From Pedobacter sp. ASV12 (GTDB taxonomy: Bacteria > Bacteroidota > Bacteroidia > Sphingobacteriales > Sphingobacteriaceae), in NCBI RefSeq assembly GCF_016429155.1, contig NZ_JAELUC010000030.1, positions 1 through 47,397 on the forward strand: 47,397 nt of DNA, in the 5' to 3' direction. The notes below the pieces were generated by a model. It was not told the origin of the DNA, searched no databases, and saw only the letters and a program-made list of their open reading frames with translations. This document shows, piece by piece, positions 25,367-33,962 of this stretch. The translations under genes were made by a program, and so were the position numbers. Numbering within the stretch: position 1 is the stretch's first letter; each line of letters begins with the position of its first letter.

Positions 25367-26620
25367 ATGAACACTTACGAAAACAAGTTAAAACAATTAC
25401 AGGAGCGGTTTATTCGCTATGCGAAAATCGATACACAGTCTGACCCCGATTCGCCAACCTGCCCTTCAACCCTGAAGCAAAAAGACCTGGGCAAGGTTTT
25501 AGTGGCTGAGCTCTTGGAACTTGGCCTAAGCGACGCTTCGTTGGACGAATTTGGCTATGTATACGCCACGCTCCCTTCAAATACAGACAAGCAGGTTCCG
25601 GTGATTTGCTTTTGTTCGCACATGGATACTTCGCCCGATTGCAGCGGTGCACAGGTAAAGCCCATTATACACTACAATTACAATGGCGAAGACCTGGCGC
25701 TGCCCGACGACCCTAACGTGGTCATCAAAATGAGTGAACACCGCGATTTAAAAGACCAACTAGGCAACGACATCATTACGGCCAGCGGTACCACGCTATT
25801 GGGCGCTGATAATAAGGCCGGACTAGCCGAAATTATGGAAGCGGTTAGCTTCCTGAGCCAAAATCAGCAGATTAAGCACGGTACGATTAAAATTCTGTTT
25901 ACGCCCGACGAAGAAATCGGACGTGGCGTTGACAAGGCCGATTTGAAAAAGCTCGGTGCCGATTTTGGCTATACCATTGATGGCGAAACGCTCGGCTCGA
26001 TTGAGGATGAGACTTTTTCGGCCGATGGCGCCACTTTAATCATTAAGGGCGTAAGTTCGCATCCGGGCTTTGCCAAAGGAAAAATGGAAAGTGCCATCAA
26101 AATCCTGGCCACCATCATAGATGCATTGCCTAAAGACCGCTTAACTCCAGAGAGCACGCATCAAAAAGAAGGATTTATCCATCCCGTAAGCATGCAAGGC
26201 CATGTAGAACGGGCCGAAGCGCAATTCATCTTGAGGGATTTTGACGACGAGCTTTTGTGCCAGCATGCCGTTGTTTTGGAAAATGTGGCCAAAGAAGTAT
26301 TGAAATCTTATCCGAGCTCTGGTTACGAGCTGACTGTAAAACCCCAGTACAGAAACATGAAAAAAGTGCTTGACCAATACCCGCAGGTTATTGCCAATGG
26401 CGTACAGGCTATTGAAAGAGCGGGGCTAAAGGTTAAAAAGCAAAGCATCAGAGGAGGTACCGATGGTTCGAGGCTATCGTTTATGGGCTTGCCCTGTCCG
26501 AATATCTTTGCCGGCGAACATGCCTTTCATGGCAAACAGGAATGGGTTTCGGTGCAGGATATGGAAAAAGCGGTACAAACTATCGTTAACATTGCCTGCA
26601 TTTGGGAAGAACGGGCTTAA
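25367..26620 (+). CDS. pepT: Peptidase T (tripeptide aminopeptidase), M20 family
   Basis: A 417-residue cytosolic tripeptidase, the normal length for PepT. M20 metal sites are clear: FCSHMDTSPD near residue 82, LLGADNKAGLAE near 146 with the bridging Asp, the catalytic Glu pair in TPDEEIGRG near 181, and the dimerisation domain after DGETLGSIEDETF. RGGTDGSRLS and FAGEHAFHGKQEW complete the second metal site. It releases the N-terminal residue from tripeptides, the last step of using peptides made by the exported proteases. The stop overlaps the convergent methyltransferase gene in TTAA. Confidence 0.95.
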   Translation: MNTYENKLKQLQERFIRYAKIDTQSDPDSPTCPSTLKQKDLGKVLVAELLELGLSDASLDEFGYVYATLPSNTDKQVPVICFCSHMDTSPDCSGAQVKPIIHYNYNGEDLALPDDPNVVIKMSEHRDLKDQLGNDIITASGTTLLGADNKAGLAEIMEAVSFLSQNQQIKHGTIKILFTPDEEIGRGVDKADLKKLGADFGYTIDGETLGSIEDETFSADGATLIIKGVSSHPGFAKGKMESAIKILATIIDALPKDRLTPESTHQKEGFIHPVSMQGHVERAEAQFILRDFDDELLCQHAVVLENVAKEVLKSYPSSGYELTVKPQYRNMKKVLDQYPQVIANGVQAIERAGLKVKKQSIRGGTDGSRLSFMGLPCPNIFAGEHAFHGKQEWVSVQDMEKAVQTIVNIACIWEERA

Positions 26621-27303
26621 GCAGGTAATTCGAGCTTGGCCAAGTACTGGTCTTCGCCATCGTCATAGCAAATTGTGCAGTGCCAGCCACACTGTTGGGC
26701 GGTGCGCAATAAAGTTTGCTGATCGAGGTAAAGCCAGTTAAACCATTTGCCCTTTTGTTGTTGGTATTCATAGCAATAGCTTACCTCGCCAAAGTAATGG
26801 CTGTTGGGCATGGGCAGATCGTTGTAGAGGTAAGCAATGTTCGAACTGTCGAAAATAAGTTGGCCCTTTGGGTTGATTAGGGTTTTGGCCTTTGCTAAAA
26901 AACCGACAAATCCTGGCAGGGTACCGGTTAAGCCGATGCCATTCATCATAAACAAAAGGGTGTCGTATTTTTTCTCGAGCGCAAAAATGTCTTGAACCAG
27001 CGCATTTTTCACCCCTCTGTTGCGCATGATTTCCACTGCCGTTTCAGAAATGTCGATAGCGGTTACCTCAAAACCATGCTGCTGCAACCATAAGGCATGG
27101 CTGCCCACACCTGCGCCGACATCCAAAATCTTTCCTCTGCAAAGCGCCAATGCCCGGTGTTCGAGTTCGGGCATATCATCTTCCTCCCGAAAAAAAACAT
27201 CAATGGGCATTTCTTCGGGTTCGTCGTAAGAATTATGCAGCCATAAAGTGCTGGCTTTGCCCTTCTGGTAATAGTCGGCTAGTGCCTTTCCAAAAACATC
27301 CAT
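26617..27303 (-). CDS. Class I SAM-dependent methyltransferase
   Basis: A 228-residue Rossmann-fold methyltransferase. Motif I is ILDVGAGVGSHALWL and the acidic strand-2 end is VTAIDIS, followed by LVQDIFALEKKYDTLLFMMNGIGL in the motif II region. The substrate is unknown; similar Bacteroidota genes are annotated only as methyltransferases. Convergent with pepT; no operon partner is obvious, though the YtxH gene lies 49 bp upstream on the same strand. Confidence 0.88.
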   Translation of the reverse strand: MDVFGKALADYYQKGKASTLWLHNSYDEPEEMPIDVFFREEDDMPELEHRALALCRGKILDVGAGVGSHALWLQQHGFEVTAIDISETAVEIMRNRGVKNALVQDIFALEKKYDTLLFMMNGIGLTGTLPGFVGFLAKAKTLINPKGQLIFDSSNIAYLYNDLPMPNSHYFGEVSYCYEYQQQKGKWFNWLYLDQQTLLRTAQQCGWHCTICYDDGEDQYLAKLELPA

Positions 27304-27352
27304 GCCTCAAAGATAGCCATTGGATCGGTCAATTGCTTGGTTACCTTAAAAT

Positions 27353-27559
27353 CTAGGCCTTGGCCCTGCTCAAGGTATTTTTTACCAATTCGCCAACAGT
27401 ACTCAATTTATCTTTTGAGCTGCCTAGCAAATCGCAAAACCAATCGCCTACCTTGTCCTTAAGTTCGTCGGTTTTGTCTGATGAAACTACCAAGGCCACT
27501 ACGGCGCCCAATGCGGCACCGGCCAATACGCCTGCCAATATTTTTGTTTGCTTTGTCAT
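27353..27559 (-). CDS. YtxH domain small membrane protein
   Basis: A 68-residue protein beginning MTKQTKILAGVLAGAALGAV, a Gly/Ala-rich membrane span typical of YtxH/gas-vesicle-like proteins, followed by an amphipathic charged helix (SDKTDELKDKVGDW and SSKDKLSTVGELVKNTLS). The family is general-stress associated; molecular role unknown. Confidence 0.78.
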   Translation of the reverse strand: MTKQTKILAGVLAGAALGAVVALVVSSDKTDELKDKVGDWFCDLLGSSKDKLSTVGELVKNTLSRAKA

Positions 27560-27644
27560 ATCGTCAATATTTATCTATTTAACGTTATACAGACAAAGTT
27601 GTTTGCTGTTTTCCGTATTTATGTAGGAACAAAATCGAAATGCC

Positions 27645-27950
27645 ATGAAAAAAGCCTGTTTCGTTGATCTGGACAATACGATTTATTTTACCAGGCCCAA
27701 TGTTGATGTGCTCGGTCCTTGGTACGGTTTGTTGGCCAGCGAAGGCCTGGGTATTAGTGCCGAAGCCTTTGAAGAGGCAAAGATCGAAATGGTGCGCACG
27801 CCATTTCGGAACAAGGCCAGGCTTTATCGGTTTAACGAAGCTGCGATTGCCCATGCCATAGCCTATTTGGAACAGGATGAAGTAAAAGCATCGCTAAGTG
27901 TGCACAACGAATACAACTGCCTATCGCTCAAGTACCCTAAAAAATACTAA
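27645..27950 (+). CDS. Truncated HAD-like protein (N-terminal fragment)
   Basis: A 101-residue protein whose start MKKACFVDLDNTIYFT is haloacid dehalogenase motif I, with nucleophile and acid Asp in DLDNT. Normal HAD enzymes are 200 or more residues, and motifs II (Thr/Ser), III (Lys) and IV (acidic) are missing. The frame ends in SLKYPKKY and the next gene begins within 25 bp, so the rest is deleted rather than frameshifted. It is either a remnant or a small protein that reuses motif I. Confidence 0.6.
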   Translation: MKKACFVDLDNTIYFTRPNVDVLGPWYGLLASEGLGISAEAFEEAKIEMVRTPFRNKARLYRFNEAAIAHAIAYLEQDEVKASLSVHNEYNCLSLKYPKKY

Positions 27951-27973
27951 CCTGATTGACTAGCACGAACGCC

Positions 27974-28345
27974 ATGTTGCAAAAACTATCGTATTTTAAT
28001 CTTTTTCTGGCCATGCTCTATTTGATTGTTTACCTCAAAAGTGGCAACCTGACTTCTACGTCGGGTATTTTGGCCATTGTGGTGCTCAACTGGCTGGCGC
28101 TGCGGAGTTTTCAGCTGGGCAGCTATCGGTGGGAAATCTGGTTCTATCCATTTGCTTTATGGAGCCTATACTATGCCGGACTATTGGTTTATGGTTTGGT
28201 TAATGTAATTGTTCCAGCCATCGAATATAGCTTTATGAGCAATGAAAACCTCGTTTATGTGGCCTTAACTGCAATATTTGTGGCCGGGGTGCTGTGGCAC
28301 GCCCTTGCCTACTTCCTAAAAAACCTGAAAATGCCACGGCTTTAA
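27974..28345 (+). CDS. Four-span hypothetical membrane protein
   Basis: A 123-residue membrane protein. The ATG at 27974 (MLQKLSYFNLFLAMLYLIVY) is preferred to an in-frame TTG six codons earlier. Four hydrophobic spans are visible, with aromatic-rich WEIWFYPFALWSLYYAGLLV in the middle and a basic end LKNLKMPRL. No family is recognised. It lies 23 bp after the HAD fragment and may be cotranscribed with it. Confidence 0.6.
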   Translation: MLQKLSYFNLFLAMLYLIVYLKSGNLTSTSGILAIVVLNWLALRSFQLGSYRWEIWFYPFALWSLYYAGLLVYGLVNVIVPAIEYSFMSNENLVYVALTAIFVAGVLWHALAYFLKNLKMPRL

Positions 28346-28531
28346 TTCGGTTCTAGTTCGGCAACCCAAAACTTAAAAGAAATTCGGCCAGATCGATTAC
28401 CCGATGGAGCGGAAAGCCGTGCGGCAAAGTGCATTGGCGCTAAACCCGAAGAGTGCTAACAAGCGCTTAACATGGGCTTTACGTGTTTTTAATCGGGTAT
28501 TAGGCAACGCTTAATTTTTTTGCTTCAACTA

Positions 28532-28562
28532 TTTGGTAATTAAAGTATTCTCCCTATCTTTG
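28532..28562 (+). promoter_or_regulatory. Strong promoter of rplM operon
   Basis: TTTG (28532-28535) and TATCTTTG (28555-28562) are separated by exactly 19 bases, a full match to the Bacteroidota housekeeping promoter. Transcription should start near 28568, giving a leader of about 50 bases before the GTG start of rplM. The rest of the 271-bp gap (28346-28616) shows nothing else recognisable. Confidence 0.8.
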
Positions 28563-28616
28563 CAGTCCCTAAAAACTAGGGTAATCAATATTTTTTAACA
28601 AATTAAATAAAAGCAA

Positions 28617-29060
28617 GTGAATACGTTAAGTTACAAAACTGTCTCTGCCAATGCAAAAACTGTTAATAAACAGTGGGTTGTTGTTGATGCACAAGGAGAG
28701 ATTTTGGGGCGCTTGTCTTCTAAGATCGCGATGATCATCAGAGGAAAACACAAGCCTGAGTTTACCCCAAACGTAGACTGCGGCGATAACGTGATCGTTA
28801 TTAATGCAGACAAGGTTAAACTGACCGGAAACAAGTTCAGCGAGAAAGAATATGTTTCTTACACTGGATATCCAGGTGGTCAAAGATTCATTTCTCCGAA
28901 AGAGTTAATGGCAAAGCACCCAACTCGTGTAATTGAGAAGGCTGTTCGTGGTATGTTGCCTAAAACCAAATTGGGCAAAAAATTGTACACCAATCTTTTT
29001 GTTTATGCTGGTGCAGAGCATCCACATGCCGCACAATCACCAAAAACCATTAAACTTTAA
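28617..29060 (+). CDS. rplM: 50S ribosomal protein L13
   Basis: A 147-residue L13, usual length, starting at GTG (28617). Conserved blocks are WVVVDAQGEILGRLSSKIA, RGKHKPEFTPNVDCGDNVIV and YTGYPGGQ, then RVIEKAVRGMLPKTKLGKK. It is an early-assembly 23S-binding protein. First gene of the rplM-rpsI-rpsB cluster. Confidence 0.98.
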   Translation: MNTLSYKTVSANAKTVNKQWVVVDAQGEILGRLSSKIAMIIRGKHKPEFTPNVDCGDNVIVINADKVKLTGNKFSEKEYVSYTGYPGGQRFISPKELMAKHPTRVIEKAVRGMLPKTKLGKKLYTNLFVYAGAEHPHAAQSPKTIKL

Positions 29061-29076
29061 TTAAAGGAGAAAAGAA

Positions 29077-29463
29077 ATGTCAGTTACAAATACTTCAGGA
29101 AGAAGAAAAACTGCAGTTGCCCGTATCTACTTAAAAGAAGGCAACGGCACGATCACCGTAAACGGTAAAGATCACAAAGAATACTTCCCTACCTTGCCTT
29201 TACAATATATCGTTAACCAATCGTTCGAAGTTTCTGAGCTGGTTGGCAAATACGATGTAACCGTAAATGTAAATGGTGGCGGCGTAAAAGGTCAGGCAGA
29301 AGCAGTTCGTTTGGCTATTGCAAAAGCTATTGTCGAGTTAGATGCTGAGAAAAAACCAGCATTGCGCGCTAAAGGGTTGGTAACCCGCGATATGCGTATG
29401 GTTGAGCGTAAGAAACCAGGACGCAAAAAAGCACGTAAGAGATTCCAATTCAGTAAACGTTAA
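29077..29463 (+). CDS. rpsI: 30S ribosomal protein S9
   Basis: A 128-residue S9. GRRKTAVARIYLKEGNGTIT opens it and RKKPGRKKARKRFQFSKR closes it; the C-terminal Arg tail reaches the P-site tRNA. A good ribosome-binding site AAAGGAG precedes the ATG, unusual for this phylum but normal for ribosomal genes here. It lies 16 bp after rplM. Confidence 0.98.
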   Translation: MSVTNTSGRRKTAVARIYLKEGNGTITVNGKDHKEYFPTLPLQYIVNQSFEVSELVGKYDVTVNVNGGGVKGQAEAVRLAIAKAIVELDAEKKPALRAKGLVTRDMRMVERKKPGRKKARKRFQFSKR

Positions 29464-29481
29464 TCTTAAGGAGACAAAACA

Positions 29482-30303
29482 ATGGCAAGAACTACATATC
29501 AAGACTTATTGGATGCAGGTGTACACTTTGGTCACCTTACCCGTAAATGGAATCCAAAAATGGCTCCTTATATTTTCATGGAGCGCAATGGAATTCACAT
29601 TATAGATTTAAATAAAACTTTAACTAAAACTGAGGAAGCTGCCTCGGCGATTAAACAAATCGTGAAATCAGGTCGTAAGATCCTTTTCGTAGCAACCAAG
29701 AAACAAGCTAAAGAAATCGTTGCCGATCAGGCAAAAAAAGTAAACATGCCTTTCGTAACCGAGCGTTGGTTAGGTGGTATGTTAACCAACTTCGCAACCG
29801 TGCGCAAGTCGATCAAAAAGATGGTTACCATCGATAAAATGACAAAAGACGGTACTTATTCAATCCTTTCTAAAAAAGAGCGCTTGATGATCCAACGTGA
29901 GCGTATCAAATTGGAAAACCTATTGGGTGGTATTGCCGACTTGAACCGTTTGCCAGCTGCGATTTTCTTGATCGACGTGAAGAAAGAGCATATCGCCGTA
30001 GCAGAAGCAATGAAATTGAACATTCCTACTTTTGCGATGGTGGATACCAACTCTGATCCTTCAAACATCGATTTCCCAATTCCGGCTAACGACGATGCAA
30101 CGAAATCAATCTCATTGATTACCGATGTAATTATCAAAGCCATCGAAGAAGGTTTAGAAGAGCGCAAACGCGAGAAAGACGAAGAAGCAGAAAAAGAAGC
30201 CGTAGCTGTTAAAGCTGCTGCCGATGCACCTGAGGCTCCTGCGAAAAAAGCGACCAAAAAAGCAACTGCCGAAGCAGAAACTTCGGAAGATACAGAGGCT
30301 TAA
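29482..30303 (+). CDS. rpsB: 30S ribosomal protein S2
   Basis: A 273-residue S2 with the usual core (LLDAGVHFGHLTRKWNPKM, WLGGMLTNFATVRKSI, NIPTFAMVDTNSDPSNIDFPIPAN) and an extra C-terminal tail of about 45 residues rich in Glu, Lys and Ala. Such tails are common in Bacteroidota S2. The start is preceded by AAGGAG 18 bp after rpsI, so it is in the same operon. The next gene tsf is separated by a structured 101-bp gap. Confidence 0.98.
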   Translation: MARTTYQDLLDAGVHFGHLTRKWNPKMAPYIFMERNGIHIIDLNKTLTKTEEAASAIKQIVKSGRKILFVATKKQAKEIVADQAKKVNMPFVTERWLGGMLTNFATVRKSIKKMVTIDKMTKDGTYSILSKKERLMIQRERIKLENLLGGIADLNRLPAAIFLIDVKKEHIAVAEAMKLNIPTFAMVDTNSDPSNIDFPIPANDDATKSISLITDVIIKAIEEGLEERKREKDEEAEKEAVAVKAAADAPEAPAKKATKKATAEAETSEDTEA

Positions 30304-30314
30304 TTCAAATAAAA

Positions 30315-30370
30315 ATGGGTTACGGGTATTATGTTGCAGGCTAGCTTACAACGTAAAACTGGTAACCCAT
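30315..30370 (+). repeat. Long inverted repeat between rpsB and tsf
   Basis: ATGGGTTAC (30315-30323) pairs perfectly with GTAACCCAT (30362-30370), with a weaker inner pairing GTTG/CAAC. There is no T tract, so it does not look like a terminator. It may modulate read-through or mRNA stability between rpsB and tsf. Confidence 0.6.
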
Positions 30371-30404
30371 AACTTTTTATAAAAACTTTAAAAAAAGAAA
30401 CAAA

Positions 30405-31250
30405 ATGTCTACAGTACAAATTTCTGCGGCAGACGTAAACAAATTGCGTCAACAAACAGGTGCCGGTATGATGGATTGCAAAAAAGCATTAGTAGAAGCC
30501 AATGGCGATTTCGAAGCTGCTGTTGATTTATTGCGCAAAAAAGGTCAAAAAGTATCGGCTGCTCGTTCTGGTAATGCTACCTCAGAAGGTCAAGTATTAA
30601 TCCATGTTTCGGCAGATGGTACAAATGGTAAATTAGTTGCTTTAGCTTGTGAAACTGAACCAGTTTCTAAAGTTGAAGATTTCCGTAACCTGGCTCAGGC
30701 GGTTTTGGCAGCAGCTGTTGCCAACAATCCTGCTTCTGCTGAAGAGTTATTGGCGATTACTTTGGAAGACGGACGTACAGTTGCCGAAACAATTACTGAA
30801 CTTACTGGTAAAATCGGCGAGAAAATCGTTATTCAAGAGTACGCAAATATCTCTGGCGAGCAAATCGTTTCTTATATCCACTCTAATGGTAAAATGGGTG
30901 TTTTAGTAGTATTTGAAGGCGCTAATGGTGCAGATATTACTGAAGCTGGTAAAGATGTGGCTATGCAAATTGCTGCGATGAACCCAATTGCTGTTGATAA
31001 AGATGGCGTTGATCCTGCAACTATCGAGCGTGAAATCGAAATTGCCAAAGACGTGATCCGTCAAGAAGGCAAACCTGAAGAAATGGTAGAAAAGATTGCT
31101 GCTGGTAAATTGAACAAATTCTACAAAGACAGCACTTTGTTGAACCAAGAATTCGTTAAAGACGGTTCTATGGATGTTCGTAAATTCTTAGACAACACGG
31201 CTAAAGGCCTAACAGTTACTGCTTTCAAACGCGTACAATTAGGTGCTTAA
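30405..31250 (+). CDS. tsf: Translation elongation factor Ts
   Basis: A 281-residue EF-Ts. The N-terminal UBA-like domain and the signature LRQQTGAGMMDCKKALVEANGDFE are clear, followed by GNATSEGQVLIHV and two core domains. It exchanges GDP for GTP on EF-Tu. Follows rpsB as in most bacteria and ends at a strong terminator. Confidence 0.98.
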   Translation: MSTVQISAADVNKLRQQTGAGMMDCKKALVEANGDFEAAVDLLRKKGQKVSAARSGNATSEGQVLIHVSADGTNGKLVALACETEPVSKVEDFRNLAQAVLAAAVANNPASAEELLAITLEDGRTVAETITELTGKIGEKIVIQEYANISGEQIVSYIHSNGKMGVLVVFEGANGADITEAGKDVAMQIAAMNPIAVDKDGVDPATIEREIEIAKDVIRQEGKPEEMVEKIAAGKLNKFYKDSTLLNQEFVKDGSMDVRKFLDNTAKGLTVTAFKRVQLGA

Positions 31251-31272
31251 GAAGCTTATACCCTAAAGAAAA

Positions 31273-31298
31273 GCCCCGAAAATTTTCGGGGCTTTTTT
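31273..31298 (+). terminator. Rho-independent terminator after tsf
   Basis: GCCCCGAAAA followed directly by TTTTCGGGGC forms a perfect 20-bp palindrome (31273-31292) and is followed by TTTTTT. It ends the ribosomal operon and lies in the gap to the convergent phosphoesterase gene. Confidence 0.92.
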
Positions 31299-31357
31299 GT
31301 TATCCATAGCTCAGTAGGTGGATGGGAAATCCGGCAAGCTGTGGGTTTTGATAAAAG

Positions 31358-32569
31358 CTAACGCTTTACCTCCACTCTTCCAACCTCTTTGCCCGAATCG
31401 TCAAACATTACTGCGCTCAGCAGCTGCTTGTTGGCCTTGATTTTGGTAAAGGTTCTGGTGCCTTCTTTCGGCCCTCCGCCAATAATTAAGGGATAATTGT
31501 TTTTGCCTTGGGCAGGCTGATGCACCATGTATTTGTGGGTATGCCCGCTCAGTACCAGGTCTACCTTGCCCTTGTTCAATAGGGGCTCAAAAACCTCGGT
31601 ACAATGTACAGGGCCATGCGCATCGCCAGAGTAACGTGGCGGAATATGCATCATCACCACCCTGAACGGAGCTTTTTTAAAGGCTTTGCTTTGCATTTCG
31701 GTGGCTAGCCATTGGGCCTGTTCGATACGGTATTGGTCAAAATCGACAATGCCCGCATAAACCGGATGTGCATCTTCCTTGTCTTCGCCGGTATCTAAAA
31801 TCACGAACCTAACCGGCCCCAAGGTAAAGGCCGTCCGGCCTACATTCTGAAAATACGCGGGAAATTCCCGGCAGAATTTGCCTCTGGTTTCGTGGTTGCC
31901 CCTTACGTAAATGAACGGCGTTTGCTTGGCAAAAGCATCAACGCAAGGCTGCAGCATGTGGTCGATGATTTGTTTTTCGTCAGTTTGATAATCGAAGATA
32001 TCGCCGTTAAAAAAGATGAAGTCATTTTTCTTTTCCTTGTCCAGCTCCAAAAGAAAAGGAATGGATTTAGGCCTGTCGTGAATATCGTTGAGCATTAAAA
32101 AACTGATGTGCTCTTTGGTGCCGTCTGCATTAACAAAAGTGCCGGTATCGCTGAGGGTTGCACCATAAGTAAGTTTGTAGGGCTGAAAATCGACTACTTC
32201 CTTGCTCACTATCTTGTAATGGTAGGTAACCCCTGGCTTTAGGTTTTTCAGGGTAACGCAGTTGAGCCTTCCTTCAGGCCTTAAGCCTAGTTTGCTTTCG
32301 CCATAGGCTTTGAGGTTCAAGGCATCGGCGCTTTCGCCATATTCTACCCAGCTGGCGGCATTTTTGTTGGTAATCCATAAAATGCTCATTTCGTTGCCAA
32401 AAGTAGTTTGCAGGTAAGGGCCTACACTAATGCCGAACGCTTCTTCGCTACCTTTTGCAATTGTTGGACTGGCCATGGTCACGGCTGGTGCCATTAAAGT
32501 GGCGGCGCCAAGGGCCAAACTGCCTTTGAGAAAGTTTCTCCGCTGTTGTTGGGGATGATTTTTTTCCAT
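31358..32569 (-). CDS. Tat-exported metallophosphoesterase, purple-acid-phosphatase-like
   Basis: A 403-residue exported hydrolase. The N-terminus QQRRNFLKGSLALGAATLMA is a twin-arginine signal, meaning export as a folded, metal-loaded protein. A fibronectin-like N-domain (about 45-130: GPYLQTTFGNEMSILWIT) precedes the calcineurin-like core with LNDIHD, FNGDIFD, VRGNHETRG, MMHIPP and LSGHTHKY, giving all dimetal ligands. It probably hydrolyses phosphate esters in the periplasm. It sits opposite to the translation genes between tsf and nagA. Confidence 0.93.
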   Translation of the reverse strand: MEKNHPQQQRRNFLKGSLALGAATLMAPAVTMASPTIAKGSEEAFGISVGPYLQTTFGNEMSILWITNKNAASWVEYGESADALNLKAYGESKLGLRPEGRLNCVTLKNLKPGVTYHYKIVSKEVVDFQPYKLTYGATLSDTGTFVNADGTKEHISFLMLNDIHDRPKSIPFLLELDKEKKNDFIFFNGDIFDYQTDEKQIIDHMLQPCVDAFAKQTPFIYVRGNHETRGKFCREFPAYFQNVGRTAFTLGPVRFVILDTGEDKEDAHPVYAGIVDFDQYRIEQAQWLATEMQSKAFKKAPFRVVMMHIPPRYSGDAHGPVHCTEVFEPLLNKGKVDLVLSGHTHKYMVHQPAQGKNNYPLIIGGGPKEGTRTFTKIKANKQLLSAVMFDDSGKEVGRVEVKR

Positions 32570-32801
32570 GAATTTGTTTTTCTAAGGTGATGAGCTAAAT
32601 ATACTATACAATCGTTGACTCTGGCCCGACGTAAAATAAAATTTACGTTAGTCATAACTGCCCAAGTCCGGGCACAGGCAATCGGCCTGTGTTATTTTTA
32701 AAAAATAAGCCGTGGCAGGAAACAATAGGGGGCTGAAACAGTTATACATAAACACCAGCAAAATTGCAGAAACTTCAAACGTGTTATGCTAACTTTGTTA
32801 C
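32570..32801. other. Divergent intergenic region, phosphoesterase/nagA
   Basis: 232 bp without coding potential. On the plus strand TAACTTTG at 32790-32797 lies four bases before the nagA ATG; a TTG at 32764-32766 is 23 bases upstream of it, longer than usual. Nothing else clear is seen. Confidence 0.5.
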
Positions 32802-33893
32802 ATGATAAACAAGATCGATAACAGCACCTATTTTAATGGGAATGCCATTGTGCACCATCAGCAGCTTACGTTGGAAGGCAGTAAAATTTCCGGTATTGCT
32901 TCGGTTGTAAACGGCGCAAAACAAGACAGTTTGGTGGTTCCGGGCTTTATCGATCTGCAGATTTACGGCGCAGGGGGCAAGCTGTTCTCAGCTGAACCAT
33001 CGGTAGAAGCCTTGGTCCATATTGAAAACGAGTTGCTCAAAACCGGGACCACCGGTTTTTTGGCCTGCATTGCCACCAATACCCCTGCTGTTTTTGAACA
33101 ATGCATTACAACAGCCAAAGCCCATCGTTCGATAGCTAAAAACTGCCTGGGCTTACACCTCGAAGGCCCTTTTATCAATGCCAAACGCCGAGGAGCCCAT
33201 GTGGTCGAATACATCCGTAAAGCTACGCTGGACGAGGTTAAAGCCTTGTTGGATTTTGGCGATGGCGTTATCAAAATGATGACGATTGCACCTGAGCTGC
33301 AAGACGATCAGGTGCTCCAGTATCTGCTCGATAATGGCGTAGTGGTTTCGCTGGGGCATAGCGATGCCAGTTTTGACGAGGCTACCCATGCCTACGATAA
33401 AGGCGTGCAAACCACCACGCACCTGTTCAATGCCATGAGTCCGCTACATCACCGCGAACCGGGCATTCCTGCGGCCGTTTTTAACCATTCTCGCGCCATG
33501 GCCAGCATCATTGCCGATAACCAGCATGTAAGTTTTGAAGTGGTGAAAATGGCCCATAAACTGCTTAAAGAGCGTCTGTTTTTGATTACCGACGCCGTTA
33601 CAGCCTGCGCAACGGGTCCGTACCAGCACCAAGCGTTGGGCGATAAATTTGTAATGCCCGATGGCACCCTTTCGGGATCTTCGCTTAGCATGCTCCAAGC
33701 CGTTAAAAACTGTGTAAACGATTGCGACATTGAGCTGATCGATGCCCTGAAAATGGCCAGCCAATATCCAGCTCAGCTCATCGGTTTGGGGGCTTCGATC
33801 GGAAAGATTGCGCCCGGCGCTGATGCCAATCTTTTGGTGCTCGATGAATCATTGGATCTTAAGGAAGTCATCTTCAAGGGAGAGCCGATTTAA
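32802..33893 (+). CDS. nagA: N-acetylglucosamine-6-phosphate deacetylase
   Basis: A 363-residue amidohydrolase, slightly shorter than E. coli NagA. Signatures: VPGFIDLQIYGAGG, GLHLEGPFINAKRRGAH with the metal Glu, VVSLGHSDASFDEA, QTTHLFNAMSPLHHREPG with metal His residues, and FLITDAVTAC with the catalytic Asp. It removes acetate from GlcNAc-6-P during amino-sugar and cell-wall recycling. No nagB or nagK lies beside it. A -7 element ends four bases before the ATG. Confidence 0.95.
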   Translation: MINKIDNSTYFNGNAIVHHQQLTLEGSKISGIASVVNGAKQDSLVVPGFIDLQIYGAGGKLFSAEPSVEALVHIENELLKTGTTGFLACIATNTPAVFEQCITTAKAHRSIAKNCLGLHLEGPFINAKRRGAHVVEYIRKATLDEVKALLDFGDGVIKMMTIAPELQDDQVLQYLLDNGVVVSLGHSDASFDEATHAYDKGVQTTTHLFNAMSPLHHREPGIPAAVFNHSRAMASIIADNQHVSFEVVKMAHKLLKERLFLITDAVTACATGPYQHQALGDKFVMPDGTLSGSSLSMLQAVKNCVNDCDIELIDALKMASQYPAQLIGLGASIGKIAPGADANLLVLDESLDLKEVIFKGEPI

Positions 33894-33962
33894 AACCAAA
33901 TATTTGAACCAATTGTTAAATCAATAGCCGGTAAGTAAAAAATTGTTAATATTTTTGGGGTC

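Noticed and set aside
31300..31345. A stretch with AGCTCAGTAGGTGGATGGG resembling a tRNA D-arm
   Set aside because: No anticodon arm, T-arm or acceptor stem can be paired around it; it is the gap between the tsf terminator and the phosphoesterase stop.
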